The notes: generated by a model from the sequence alone, not told the origin. A DNA stretch of 64,000 bases from Streptomyces sp. MA5143a (GCF_900290235.1 NZ_OLMK01000068.1:1-64000), one strand, 5' to 3'. Counted from the stretch's first letter, positions 45,926 to 53,875 are shown. Program-made: numbers and translations.

Positions 45926-47038
45926 GTGATCCCTGTAGAAGCCCGTCCCGGGCTCGCCGACATCGAAGTGTTCCGCGCAGCCTCGGACGTGCGCCACCAC
46001 ATCACCGAGACCATCGCGGGCGAGCGGCACGCCATCTCACCCGTCTCCGGCGGCTTCATCGTTCTGCGGCCGCGCGGCTTCAAGGAGGACATGACGTCCG
46101 CCCTCGGCCCTCTCGGCTGGGGACGGCCCGTGGCCTTCGTCGACGATTCGTGGGGTCTCGCGCGGTTCTCCGCCGCGGCGACCGATTCGGAACTGCACGT
46201 ACCGCAGTCCTCCCCGTCCACTGTCTCCTTCGTGGTCCCCGAGCGCTTCCGCACCCGCCGTATCGCGGCCATGGAGCCCAGGTTGCAACGCCGATGTCCC
46301 CCGTCGAAAAGCCGACACCAGACCGTGTACGCCGTCGGCACCGGACCGTCGGCCGCGACGGATCCTCAGCGCGTGGTGCGGGCCCTCGGCTCCGTCGATG
46401 ACGTGATCATGTCAGACTGGACGTACGAGAACACGTTCAAGGACGTTCTGCCGGGCACCGGCGTGACCCCGCACGTTCTGCCGTACCAGTTCGACGACTT
46501 CGAGGCGAACATCCAGCAGGTGGACCGCACCCTGCGGAATCTGGCCTCGGACGGTGTTGACCGCGTCGGACTCCTCATCGAGGGCAACCCCGACACCTAT
46601 GACGTACTGGACGGCCTATCCGTGGCCGGGCGCGATGTGCAAGTGACACCCGGCATACCGATCGGTCTGCTCGCGGCAGCGCAGAACGCGGAGCTGTTCC
46701 ACGACGATCCACTGTCGCATTCGTTCGCCTACATCTCCGGACTGCACGACCGTCACGGCCTGCCCTCCGAACAATTCCTGGGCGAGTTGACCTGCTATCT
46801 GTCGGCCGGCATCAGCTGTGTACTCGTCGAGATGTACAAGGGCGACATCGAACTCGCCCTTCGGGCCATGGCATTGAGCAGTGGCAAACACGTGGCGGTG
46901 CTGATGAACGACTACTTCTCTCCTGCCGAGAGCACGGTCATGGTCCATGACCCGCGTGCGGCGGAGACCGCACGTGTGGTCTCCGCCGCACGCGGAGGCC
47001 TGTCGACCATGCTGATCACTGGCGAGGAGCCACGATGA
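45926..47038 (+). CDS. Tetrapyrrole-methylase-fold protein with unknown N-terminal domain
   Basis: A 370-aa protein. From about residue 132 it resembles SAM-dependent tetrapyrrole methylases (CobJ/CbiH-like and borosin N-methyltransferases): VYAVGTGPSAATDPQRVVRA at the SAM loop, VGLLIEGNPDTYDVLDGL, VQVTPGIPIGLLAAAQNAEL and GKHVAVLMNDYFSP. The first ~130 residues (VFRAASDVRHHITETIAGER, GGFIVLRPRGFKEDM, WGRPVAFVDDSWGLARF) match nothing I know. No cobalamin genes are nearby, so methylation of the island's product or peptide is likely. GTG 45926 has GGAG 4 nt upstream. Its stop overlaps the HAD gene (ATGA). Fold fairly likely; function inferred. Confidence 0.6.
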   Translation: MIPVEARPGLADIEVFRAASDVRHHITETIAGERHAISPVSGGFIVLRPRGFKEDMTSALGPLGWGRPVAFVDDSWGLARFSAAATDSELHVPQSSPSTVSFVVPERFRTRRIAAMEPRLQRRCPPSKSRHQTVYAVGTGPSAATDPQRVVRALGSVDDVIMSDWTYENTFKDVLPGTGVTPHVLPYQFDDFEANIQQVDRTLRNLASDGVDRVGLLIEGNPDTYDVLDGLSVAGRDVQVTPGIPIGLLAAAQNAELFHDDPLSHSFAYISGLHDRHGLPSEQFLGELTCYLSAGISCVLVEMYKGDIELALRAMALSSGKHVAVLMNDYFSPAESTVMVHDPRAAETARVVSAARGGLSTMLITGEEPR

Positions 47039-47760
47039 TTCCGACACCGGACACGCAGCCGGTCGCGGTCCTTTTCGACGCCGCCGACACCCTGATAGAA
47101 CTCTCTCCGGCCATACCCGAGCTGCTGTCGGCCACGTGGCTGGGCACCGAAGGAGCCCCGTCTGCGGCAGCCGTGCGCGCGGCTCTGTGGGAGATCGGCA
47201 CCGAAGGCGGCTGGCCGGACGACGAGTCCGACCCCGTTGCCCGGCTCGAGACCTGGACGCGGTTCTGCCGAGAGGCCCTTGTACGCGGCGGCGGCATCGA
47301 CTCCGCACCAGCCGCGCGGCGGGCCGCCCAACATATCCTGGCGCCTGAGAACTACCACTGTTTCCCCGATGTGCCTCACTGCCTGGAGCGGCTGCGCGTC
47401 AACGGACACCAACTCGGCCTGGTCTCCAACTTCGACCCCTGGCTGCACGACATCCTGAGCTCCACCGGTCTCGCACCGTGGTTCGACACCATCGTGGTCA
47501 GCAGCGAGGTCGGCCAGGAGAAGCCTGATCCCGCCATCTTCGCCCTGGCCTGTGAACGCCTCGGACGGATGCCACCCGACTGCCTGTTCGTCGGCGACTC
47601 CGTCGCCGTAGACGTAGAAGGAGCCTCGGGCGCGGGGTTGCACCCCGTGCTCCTGGACCGGTACGGACGATTCCCCGACTTCCCGGGAACACAACTGGCC
47701 ACGCTCGATTCCCTGCCGACACTGGCCGCCCAATTCAAGGAAGGCAACCCGACATGGTGA
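47035..47760 (+). CDS. HAD superfamily hydrolase (subfamily IA, REG-2-like)
   Basis: A 241-aa HAD phosphatase-like enzyme. Motif I is VLFDAADTL, with the nucleophile Asp but Ala in place of the usual acid/base Asp two residues on; similar replacements occur in REG-2-like and phosphonatase-type members. Motif II is GLVSNFD, motif III lies in GQEKPDPAIFALACERL and motif IV is FVGDSVAVDVEGA. A C1-type cap of about 90 residues sits between I and II. It is translationally coupled on both sides (4-nt overlap upstream, 7-nt downstream), so it belongs to the pathway, probably removing a phosphate from an intermediate or counteracting the neighbouring kinase. Confidence 0.83.
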   Translation: MIPTPDTQPVAVLFDAADTLIELSPAIPELLSATWLGTEGAPSAAAVRAALWEIGTEGGWPDDESDPVARLETWTRFCREALVRGGGIDSAPAARRAAQHILAPENYHCFPDVPHCLERLRVNGHQLGLVSNFDPWLHDILSSTGLAPWFDTIVVSSEVGQEKPDPAIFALACERLGRMPPDCLFVGDSVAVDVEGASGAGLHPVLLDRYGRFPDFPGTQLATLDSLPTLAAQFKEGNPTW

Positions 47761-48680
47761 CCGCCGACAGCACTGTCGACATCGACACGTCCGCGGTGGC
47801 CGCGAAGGTCACTCGCAGGCTAGGACTTCAAGCCCTGGGGCCGGCCGGCGAAGGGGTGGACTTCGTCGTATACCACGTCGGTTCCAGGACTCTGGGTGAC
47901 CTCGCCCTGCGCGTTCCACGACACCGCCGCTACATCGCCCCGTACGGCCAGGTCGACGCGGGGGACCTGGTGCGCCAGGAGCACGAGATCGCTGGCCGGC
48001 TCGCACGGCACGGACTGCCTGTATCGGCACCGGTCGACCTCGTCACCTGTGAGGACGGTCTGCTGGTTTCCCTCGCCAGATACGTCCCCTCCGATGGGAG
48101 GCCCGTACCCGGACAGGACATCGGTGCTTTCCTGGCTCGATTGCATCAGGTGGAACCCTGGCCAGTGCGGCTCGCCTACCAGGCCCCAGGAGACTTCGGC
48201 GAGTTCCTGGTCAGCCGCGTCCACGACCGCCATAAGGCACTGAGCCGGCACGCCGCAGACTTGCCGGACCTCCCGGACGGCGCGGTGTTGCGCGATGTCA
48301 TGGACCACGAGGACTCCACCGCACGCCTGCTCCACCTGGACATACGACGGCAGAACCTGCTCGGCACCGGGGGCCGGCTGGCAGCAGCGGTCGACTGGTC
48401 CAACGCTCTGATGGGCCCCCCGCTCATGGAACTGGCCAGAGTCTGCGAGTACGCGTTGTTGCCCGACAACGGACTCAACGCCGAAGCCGTACTCGAGGGT
48501 TACACGGCGACTGACGGGCAGCGGCTCGACACCTGGTCTGCTGCGGCGCTGCTCCACAGGCTGGACACCGCTCTCATGCTGGCGCTGGTCTTCCACTCGG
48601 TGGCCCCCCACCCGGCCCGTGCCAGGGACCTGACCCATCGCAGCCGCCATCTGCTGGAACGGCTGAACGCAGCGGTCTGA
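47754..48680 (+). CDS. APH-fold phosphotransferase of the island
   Basis: A 308-aa aminoglycoside-phosphotransferase-like kinase. The catalytic loop reads LLHLDIRRQNLLG (Asp and Asn kept; the usual Gly between His and Asp is Leu), and the metal Asp is in AAVDWSNALMGPPLMELARV. The nucleotide lobe is recognisable from DFVVYHVGSRTLGDLALRVP. ATG 47754 overlaps the HAD stop by 7 nt; GTG 47757 is possible. Together with the HAD enzyme it suggests a phosphorylation/dephosphorylation step, either biosynthetic or a reversible self-protection of the product. It is the last gene of the operon. Confidence 0.78.
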   Translation: MVTADSTVDIDTSAVAAKVTRRLGLQALGPAGEGVDFVVYHVGSRTLGDLALRVPRHRRYIAPYGQVDAGDLVRQEHEIAGRLARHGLPVSAPVDLVTCEDGLLVSLARYVPSDGRPVPGQDIGAFLARLHQVEPWPVRLAYQAPGDFGEFLVSRVHDRHKALSRHAADLPDLPDGAVLRDVMDHEDSTARLLHLDIRRQNLLGTGGRLAAAVDWSNALMGPPLMELARVCEYALLPDNGLNAEAVLEGYTATDGQRLDTWSAAALLHRLDTALMLALVFHSVAPHPARARDLTHRSRHLLERLNAAV

Positions 48681-48814
48681 ATGGGAGAGGGTACGCATCA
48701 GTGCACGGAGTTCCAGGAGGGCTCCGGCGCGTTCCATCAGCGGGCGCACCTCCACCAGGCGACCGATGTACGGCCGGCGCCGCTCCGACGCCATCCGCTC
48801 TCTTCGTCCCCTCT

Positions 48815-48915
48815 GCTAGTACTCGGTCACCCACGCCGACGATCACCCTCGGTTACTATGCCCACTTCATGCGGGAGGCCGGAAGCAAGGGGCGAGCAAC
48901 CAAAGGGCTGACGGC
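48815..48915 (+). pseudogene. Tyrosine-integrase C-terminal remnant
   Basis: Around 48820-48832 one frame encodes LGHP, the integrase box-II start. One nucleotide later the next frame encodes TPTITLGYYAHF and MREAGSKGR, the usual end of Actinobacterial tyrosine recombinases, including the catalytic-Tyr region. The two halves are out of phase by one base and there is nothing upstream, so this is a dead fragment. It marks the right side of the LanB island. The remaining bases between 48681 and 48989 show no intact gene. Confidence 0.55.
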
Positions 48916-48989
48916 GGGCACCTTGCGCCTTTCCGTGGCCGCAAGGAAACCATGGATTGTAAGGGGAACGGCGTGGGTGGCCTGAGGAA

Positions 48990-49745
48990 ATGCTGAAAAA
49001 TGTCACTGTGACCCGCTACATCACCCCCCTCCGCGAGGGTGGCTCGCTGCCCGGTCTCGTCGAGGCGGACGACCGCGGGACGTACGTCCTGAAGTTCACC
49101 GGCGCCGGACAGGGCCGCAAGACCCTCGTCGCGGAGGTCGTCTGCGGCGAACTGGCCCGGCGGCTCGGCCTGCGCGTGCCCCGACTCGTGACCGTCGGCC
49201 TCGACCCGGTCCTCGGGCTCGGCGAACCGGACGAGCAGGTGCAGGAGCTGCTGAAGTCCAGCGGCGGCACCAACCTCGGCATGGACTTCCTGACCCGGGC
49301 GATCGGCTTCGACCCGCTCGCGTTCGAGGTGAGCCCCGAGGAAGCCGGACGGATCATCTGGTTCGACGCGCTGATCAACAACGTCGACCGGTCCTGGCGC
49401 AACCCGAACCTGCTGATGTGGCACGGCGAGCCGTGGCTCATCGACCACGGCGCCACCATGATCTGGCACCACCACTGGCCCGGCGCCCGAACCTCCGCCG
49501 CCAAGCCGTACGACGCCTCCGATCACGCCCTCGCCCGCTTCGGCCCCGATGTCGCGGCAGCCGCCGCCGCGCTCGCTCCGCGGATCACCGAGGAACTCCT
49601 CGCAGAGGTGACCGCCGAGATCCCCGACGTGTGGCTGGCGGACGAGCCCGGCTTCGACACCCCTGACGCGCTGCGACGGGCCTACGCGGAACCGCTCCTC
49701 GCCCGGGTCGCCGGCATCCACGAACGCATCGAGGGGATCAAGTGA
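48990..49745 (+). CDS. HipA-like kinase domain protein
   Basis: A 251-aa protein of the HipA-like kinase group. Features: an N-terminal beta lobe (TVTRYITPLREGGSLPGLVE, YVLKFTGAGQGRKTLVAEVV with a candidate ATP lysine), the catalytic loop WFDALINNVDRSWRNPNLLM and the metal-binding LIDHGATM. It is shorter than HipA (about 440 aa) and has no HipB partner. It is always paired with a DUF3037 gene in Streptomyces as far as I recall, and the two overlap by 4 nt here. Substrate unknown; a toxin role is not implied. This is where normal chromosome resumes after the island. Confidence 0.82.
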   Translation: MLKNVTVTRYITPLREGGSLPGLVEADDRGTYVLKFTGAGQGRKTLVAEVVCGELARRLGLRVPRLVTVGLDPVLGLGEPDEQVQELLKSSGGTNLGMDFLTRAIGFDPLAFEVSPEEAGRIIWFDALINNVDRSWRNPNLLMWHGEPWLIDHGATMIWHHHWPGARTSAAKPYDASDHALARFGPDVAAAAAALAPRITEELLAEVTAEIPDVWLADEPGFDTPDALRRAYAEPLLARVAGIHERIEGIK

Positions 49746-50152
49746 GCGACCGCTTCCTCGCCACCGGGGCGACCGGGCAGGACGTCTACGAGTACGCGCT
49801 GCTGCGCGTCGTGCCGCGGATCGAGCGCGGCGAGTGCTTCAACGCCGGCGTCCTCGTCTACAGCCGCTCCCGGGCCGTCGTCGCCGCCCGCACCCACCTC
49901 GACGAGACCAAGCTGCTCGCCCTGGACCCCGAGGCGGACGTGGCGGGCGTACGGGCCGCGCTGCGGGCCGTGGAGGGCGTCTGCGCCGGCGGGGAGGCGG
50001 CGGGCCAGGCCGCCGGGGACGACGCCGGACGACGGTTCCGCTGGCTGGTCGCGCCTCGTTCCACGGTGGTGCAGGCCGGACCCGTGCACACGGGGCTCAC
50101 CTCGGACCCGGTGGCCGAGGCCGCGCGGCTGCTCGACCTGCTGGTCCGGTGA
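49742..50152 (+). CDS. DUF3037 family protein
   Basis: A 136-aa protein that opens YEYALLRVVPRIERGECFNA-GV, the DUF3037 signature, and contains VLVYSRSRAVVAARTHLDE. It ends LTSDPVAEAARLLDLLVR. Function is unknown. The GTG start overlaps the stop of the HipA-like gene (GTGA), so the two proteins are probably made together and may interact. Confidence 0.85.
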   Translation: MSDRFLATGATGQDVYEYALLRVVPRIERGECFNAGVLVYSRSRAVVAARTHLDETKLLALDPEADVAGVRAALRAVEGVCAGGEAAGQAAGDDAGRRFRWLVAPRSTVVQAGPVHTGLTSDPVAEAARLLDLLVR

Positions 50153-50243
50153 GACCTGGCGCCCGGGGCGGACGGCACCCCGGTGGCCGGGCGGCGACAC
50201 ACCGCCGATCGGCCGGGCGTAAGGGATCACACCTGGTGGGGCG

Positions 50244-50302
50244 TTGACACCGGGTGCCAGGACTTCTAGCGTCACGTATGCCGAAGGTACTAAGCGGTCG
50301 CT
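50244..50302 (+). promoter_or_regulatory. Promoter and palindromic operator of the fabG-like pair
   Basis: -35 TTGACA (50244-50249), a 17-nt spacer and -10 TAGCGT (50267-50272) give a near-consensus promoter. The palindrome AGCG-GT-CGCT (50293-50302, in context ACTAAGCGGTCGCTCA) lies about 15 nt past the expected start site, a common TetR-type operator placement for fatty-acid-related genes in Streptomyces. Confidence 0.65.
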
Positions 50303-50355
50303 CACCGGGTGGGCGAGCCGCAGGAGCCGCATCCCAAGGGCGAGGAGAACCAGCA

Positions 50356-51117
50356 ATGTCCACCACTGAGCAGCGTGTCGCCGTGGTCACGGGTGGCGCG
50401 CGCGGCATCGGCGCCGCGACCGCCGTACGACTGGCCGCCGAGGGGCGGGCCGTCGCGGTGATCGACCTCGACGAGGCCGCGTGCAAGGACACCGTCGAGA
50501 AGATCACCGCCGCCGGCGGCAGGGCGCTCGCGGTCGGCTGCGACGTCTCCGACGAGGCCCAGGTCGAGGCCGCCGTCACCCGGATCGCCGAGGAGCTGGG
50601 CGCCCCGACGATCCTGGTGAACAACGCGGGCGTGCTCCGCGACAACCTGCTGTTCAAGATGAGCGCCGCCGACTGGGACACGGTCATGAACGTGCATCTG
50701 CGCGGCGCCTTCCTGATGGCGAAGGCCGTCCAGAAGTACATGGTCGAGGCGAAGTTCGGACGGATCGTCAACCTGTCCTCGTCCTCCGCGCTCGGCAACC
50801 GCGGCCAGGTCAACTACTCCGCCGCCAAGGCCGGTCTCCAGGGCTTCACCAAGACCCTCGCCATCGAGCTCGGCAAGTTCGGCGTCACCGCCAACGCCGT
50901 CGCGCCCGGCTTCATCGTCACCGACATGACCGCCGCCACCGCCGCCCGCGTCGGCATGGGCTTCGAGGACTTCCAGGCCGCGGCCGCCACCCAGATCCCG
51001 GTCCAGCGCGTCGGCAGGCCCGAGGACATCGCGGGCGCCATCGCGTACTTCACGGGCGAGGACGCCGGATTCGTCTCCGGCCAGGTGCTGTACGTCGCCG
51101 GCGGACCGCTCAACTAG
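50356..51117 (+). CDS. SDR oxidoreductase, 3-oxoacyl-ACP reductase-like
   Basis: A 253-aa short-chain dehydrogenase. NAD(P) motif VTGGARGIGAATA (residues 11-23), NNAGVLRD, catalytic Ser in NLSSSSALGN and Y-x3-K in VNYSAAKAGL, ending with the FabG-like SGQVLYVAGGPLN. ATG 50356 has GAGGAGA at about 50342-50348. It is the first of a two-SDR operon behind the 50244 promoter; the second begins 12 nt later. A role in fatty-acid or polyhydroxyalkanoate-type 3-oxoacyl reduction or degradation is likely. Confidence 0.9.
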   Translation: MSTTEQRVAVVTGGARGIGAATAVRLAAEGRAVAVIDLDEAACKDTVEKITAAGGRALAVGCDVSDEAQVEAAVTRIAEELGAPTILVNNAGVLRDNLLFKMSAADWDTVMNVHLRGAFLMAKAVQKYMVEAKFGRIVNLSSSSALGNRGQVNYSAAKAGLQGFTKTLAIELGKFGVTANAVAPGFIVTDMTAATAARVGMGFEDFQAAAATQIPVQRVGRPEDIAGAIAYFTGEDAGFVSGQVLYVAGGPLN

Positions 51118-51129
51118 AGGACCGGGAAC

Positions 51130-51897
51130 ATGACTTCGGTGGAACTCCCCGAGCTTTCGGGCAAGGTCGCCCTCATCACCGGCGCCAGCCGCGGCATCGG
51201 CTACGGCATCGCCGAGGCCCTCGTCGCGCGCGGCGACCGGGTGTGCATCACGGGCCGCAACGAGGACGCCCTCAAGGAGGCCGTCGACCAGCTCGGCGCC
51301 GACCGCGTCATCGGCGTCGCGGGCAAGGCCCACGACGAGGCCCACCAGGCCCAGGCCGTCGAACGCACGATGGAGGCGTTCGGACGCGTCGACTTCCTGG
51401 TCAACAACGCCGGTACCAACCCGGTGTTCGGGCCGATCGCCGACCTCGACCTGAACGTGGCGCGCAAGGTGTTCGAGACCAATGTCGTCTCGGCGCTCGG
51501 CTTCGCCCAGCGGACCTGGCACGCCTGGCAGAAGGACAACGGCGGCGCGATCGTCAACATCGCCTCCGTCGCCGGTGTCTCCGCCTCGCCGTTCATCGGC
51601 GCGTACGGCATCAGCAAGGCCGCCATGATCAACCTGACCCTCCAGCTGGCGCACGAGTTCTCGCCGAAGGTCCGGGCCAACGCGATCGCGCCCGCCGTGG
51701 TGAAGACCAAGTTCGCCCAGGCCCTGTACGAGGGCCGGGAGGCGGAGGCCGCCTCCGCCTATCCGCTCGGCCGACTCGGCGTGCCCTCGGACATCGGTGG
51801 CGCCGCCGCGTTCCTCACCTCCGAGCAGTCCGACTGGATCACCGGCCAGACGCTCGTGGTCGACGGCGGCATCTTCCTCAACGCCGGGGTCGGCTGA
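51130..51897 (+). CDS. SDR oxidoreductase, 3-oxoacyl-ACP reductase-like (second)
   Basis: A 255-aa short-chain dehydrogenase with cofactor motif ITGASRGIGYGIAEAL, NNAGTNPVFGP, catalytic Ser in NIASVAGVSASP and Y-x3-K in AYGISKAAM, ending TGQTLVVDGGIFL. It is closer to general FabG/oxidoreductases than to its neighbour, so the two probably act on different substrates of one route. GAGGACCGGGAAC lies just before ATG 51130. Transcription is shared with the upstream SDR. Confidence 0.88.
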   Translation: MTSVELPELSGKVALITGASRGIGYGIAEALVARGDRVCITGRNEDALKEAVDQLGADRVIGVAGKAHDEAHQAQAVERTMEAFGRVDFLVNNAGTNPVFGPIADLDLNVARKVFETNVVSALGFAQRTWHAWQKDNGGAIVNIASVAGVSASPFIGAYGISKAAMINLTLQLAHEFSPKVRANAIAPAVVKTKFAQALYEGREAEAASAYPLGRLGVPSDIGGAAAFLTSEQSDWITGQTLVVDGGIFLNAGVG

Positions 51898-52115
51898 CCG
51901 TCGACCGGGCCCCGCCCCGCGGGCGGGCACCGAGGGCGTTCCCGAGAGCTCCCGCAGAGCCTTCGCCGAATGTCCCCGGTGCCCGTCGCGAGCCTTCACC
52001 GGGCCTCCGCGAAGCCGTCACGAGGAGCTGATCAAGGGTTCTGCCAGCCGGACGGTGGCGGCCGGCGGGGCCTGCGGTATCGTTCGGCCACTCTTGGTAC
52101 GGCATTTCGAGGAGC

Positions 52116-53702
52116 ATGCACGTGTTCAACCGGAACCGATACTTGCCGCCCCTCGCGGCGATCGCGTCCATATCCATGGTGGCCGGGTGTGGTGTGTTCT
52201 CCTCGGATGCCTCGGAGGAGCAGGCGCCGATCATCGTGGGCACCACCAGCGCGCCGAGCACGCTGGACCCCGCGGCCGCCTGGGACAGCTCCTGGGAGCT
52301 CATGCGCAACGTCTTCCAGCCCCTGCTGAACTACACCCCCGGCGGGTCCGACCCCGAGCCGGACGCCGCCGAGAGCTGCAAGTTCACCGACAGCGCCAGC
52401 ACGACCTACGCCTGCACCCTCCGCGAGGGCCTGAAGTTCTCCAACGGGAACACGCTGGACGCCAAGGCCGTCAAGTACTCGTTCGACCGGATCAAGAAGA
52501 TCAACGTCAACGGTGGTCCCGCGGGTCTGCTGACCACCCTCTCGCGGGTGCAGACCAAGGGCGACCGCGAGGTCGTCTTCCACCTCAACCAGCCTGACGC
52601 GACCTTCCCGCTCGTGCTCACCACGCCCGCCATGTCCATCGTGGACCCCGCGGAGTACCCCGCGGACAAGCTCCGTGAGGACGGCGGGGTCACCGGCTCC
52701 GGGCCGTACAACCTGGAGTCCTACGAGGAGGGCAAGGCCGCCGAGCTGGTCGGCAACGACGGCTACAAGGGCATCGCCGACCGGAAGAACTCCGCGGTCA
52801 CGATCCGGTACTTCCAGCAGTCGGACCAGCTGGTCAAGGCCCTCAAGGACAAAGAGATCAACGTGGTCTACCGCGGTCTCGCGGCCAAGGACGTGGTGGA
52901 CATCGAGGCCCACCGCGACGAGGAGAACCTCCAGATCGTCGAGAACGCCACGACCGAGATCAGCTACCTGGTGTTCAACCCGAAGTACGAGTGGGCCAAG
53001 AACCCCGCCGTCCGCAAGGCGGTCGCCCAGGTCATCGACCGGCCGGCGCTCGCGCACAACGTCTACAAGGACACCGTCGAGCCGCTGTACTCCATGATCC
53101 CGAGGGGCCTGGTCGGCCACACCACGGGCTTCTTCGACGACTACGGCACCCCCAGCCCGGCCAAGGCCAGGAAGATCCTGGAGGGCGCGGGCATCACCGC
53201 GCCCGTCCCGCTGACCCTGTGGTACACCAGCGACCGCTACGGCTCCCAGACCAAGCCCGCCTTCGAGGAGCTGAAGCGCCAGCTCGATGACTCCGGCCTG
53301 TTCACGGTCACGCTGAAGAGCCGCCCCTGGAAGACCTATTTCCAGGGCTACCAGAAGGGCGAGTACCCGGTCTTCGGCCGTGGCTGGAACCCCGACTTCA
53401 ACGACGCCGACAACTTCATCGCCCCCTTCGTCGGCAAGCAGAACGCCCTCGGCACCCCGTACGAGTCGCCGAAGATCACCAACGATCTGCTGCCGGAGTC
53501 CCGCGCGGAGAGCGACCGCGGTGCCGTCGGCGAGGAGTTCGAGGAGGCCCAGCAGATCCTCCTGGACGACGCCCGGCTCATCCCCCTGTGGCAGGGCAAG
53601 CTGTACGTGGCCGCGGACGAGGAGATCGCCGGCATGGACAAGCTCATCGACCCGGCGACGATGATGACGATGTGGGAACTCTCCCGGAAGACCAGTTGGT
53701 AG
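52116..53702 (+). CDS. ABC transporter substrate-binding lipoprotein, family 5 (oligopeptide type)
   Basis: A 528-aa extracytoplasmic binding protein. A signal peptide with lipobox VAGC (Cys at about residue 25) anchors it. Mature part: IIVGTTSAPSTLDPAAAWDS, CTLREGLKFSNGNTLDAKAV, then KYSFDRI, and GRGWNPDFNDADNFIAPFVG, typical of SBP_bac_5 peptide/nickel/oligosaccharide binding proteins. No permease or ATPase genes are adjacent, so it is an orphan that must use a transporter encoded elsewhere or act as a sensor. A strong terminator follows. Confidence 0.9.
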   Translation: MHVFNRNRYLPPLAAIASISMVAGCGVFSSDASEEQAPIIVGTTSAPSTLDPAAAWDSSWELMRNVFQPLLNYTPGGSDPEPDAAESCKFTDSASTTYACTLREGLKFSNGNTLDAKAVKYSFDRIKKINVNGGPAGLLTTLSRVQTKGDREVVFHLNQPDATFPLVLTTPAMSIVDPAEYPADKLREDGGVTGSGPYNLESYEEGKAAELVGNDGYKGIADRKNSAVTIRYFQQSDQLVKALKDKEINVVYRGLAAKDVVDIEAHRDEENLQIVENATTEISYLVFNPKYEWAKNPAVRKAVAQVIDRPALAHNVYKDTVEPLYSMIPRGLVGHTTGFFDDYGTPSPAKARKILEGAGITAPVPLTLWYTSDRYGSQTKPAFEELKRQLDDSGLFTVTLKSRPWKTYFQGYQKGEYPVFGRGWNPDFNDADNFIAPFVGKQNALGTPYESPKITNDLLPESRAESDRGAVGEEFEEAQQILLDDARLIPLWQGKLYVAADEEIAGMDKLIDPATMMTMWELSRKTSW

Positions 53703-53711
53703 GACCCGGCG

Positions 53712-53740
53712 CCGGCCGGACCGTCCGACGGTCCGGCCGG
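53712..53740 (+). terminator. Terminator after the binding-protein gene
   Basis: CCGGCCGGACCGT (53712-53724) pairs perfectly with ACGGTCCGGCCGG (53728-53740) around a 3-nt loop, 9 nt after the stop. Confidence 0.8.
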
Positions 53741-53802
53741 TATCTCCGGTGGGCGGCCCCGGTTGTCAGTGGGCGCCTGTAGGTTCTGTGCTCTGACGGC
53801 GG

Positions 53803-53842
53803 CCGCGCCTCGCGCGGCCGTCCATGGCCGCGCGAGGCGCGG
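53803..53842. promoter_or_regulatory. 17-bp perfect inverted repeat in the ung leader
   Basis: CCGCGCCTCGCGCGGCC (53803-53819) and its exact complement (53826-53842) flank a 6-nt loop, ending 33 nt before the ung start. It could be a second terminator for the upstream gene or a structured leader element of ung. Confidence 0.6.
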
Positions 53843-53875
53843 TCGTGAAGAGAGCGCACACCGGAGGAAGTTGAC

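Noticed and set aside
45926..47038. Cobalamin-biosynthesis methyltransferase
   Set aside because: No other cob/cbi gene is nearby, the protein has a long unrelated N-terminal part, and it is translationally coupled to island genes.
48681..48911. 76-codon frame (MGEGTHQCTEFQ...) directly after the APH gene as a precursor peptide
   Set aside because: It runs straight into the integrase remnant (LGHP), has no SD and no leader/core organisation; more likely chance reading of junction DNA.
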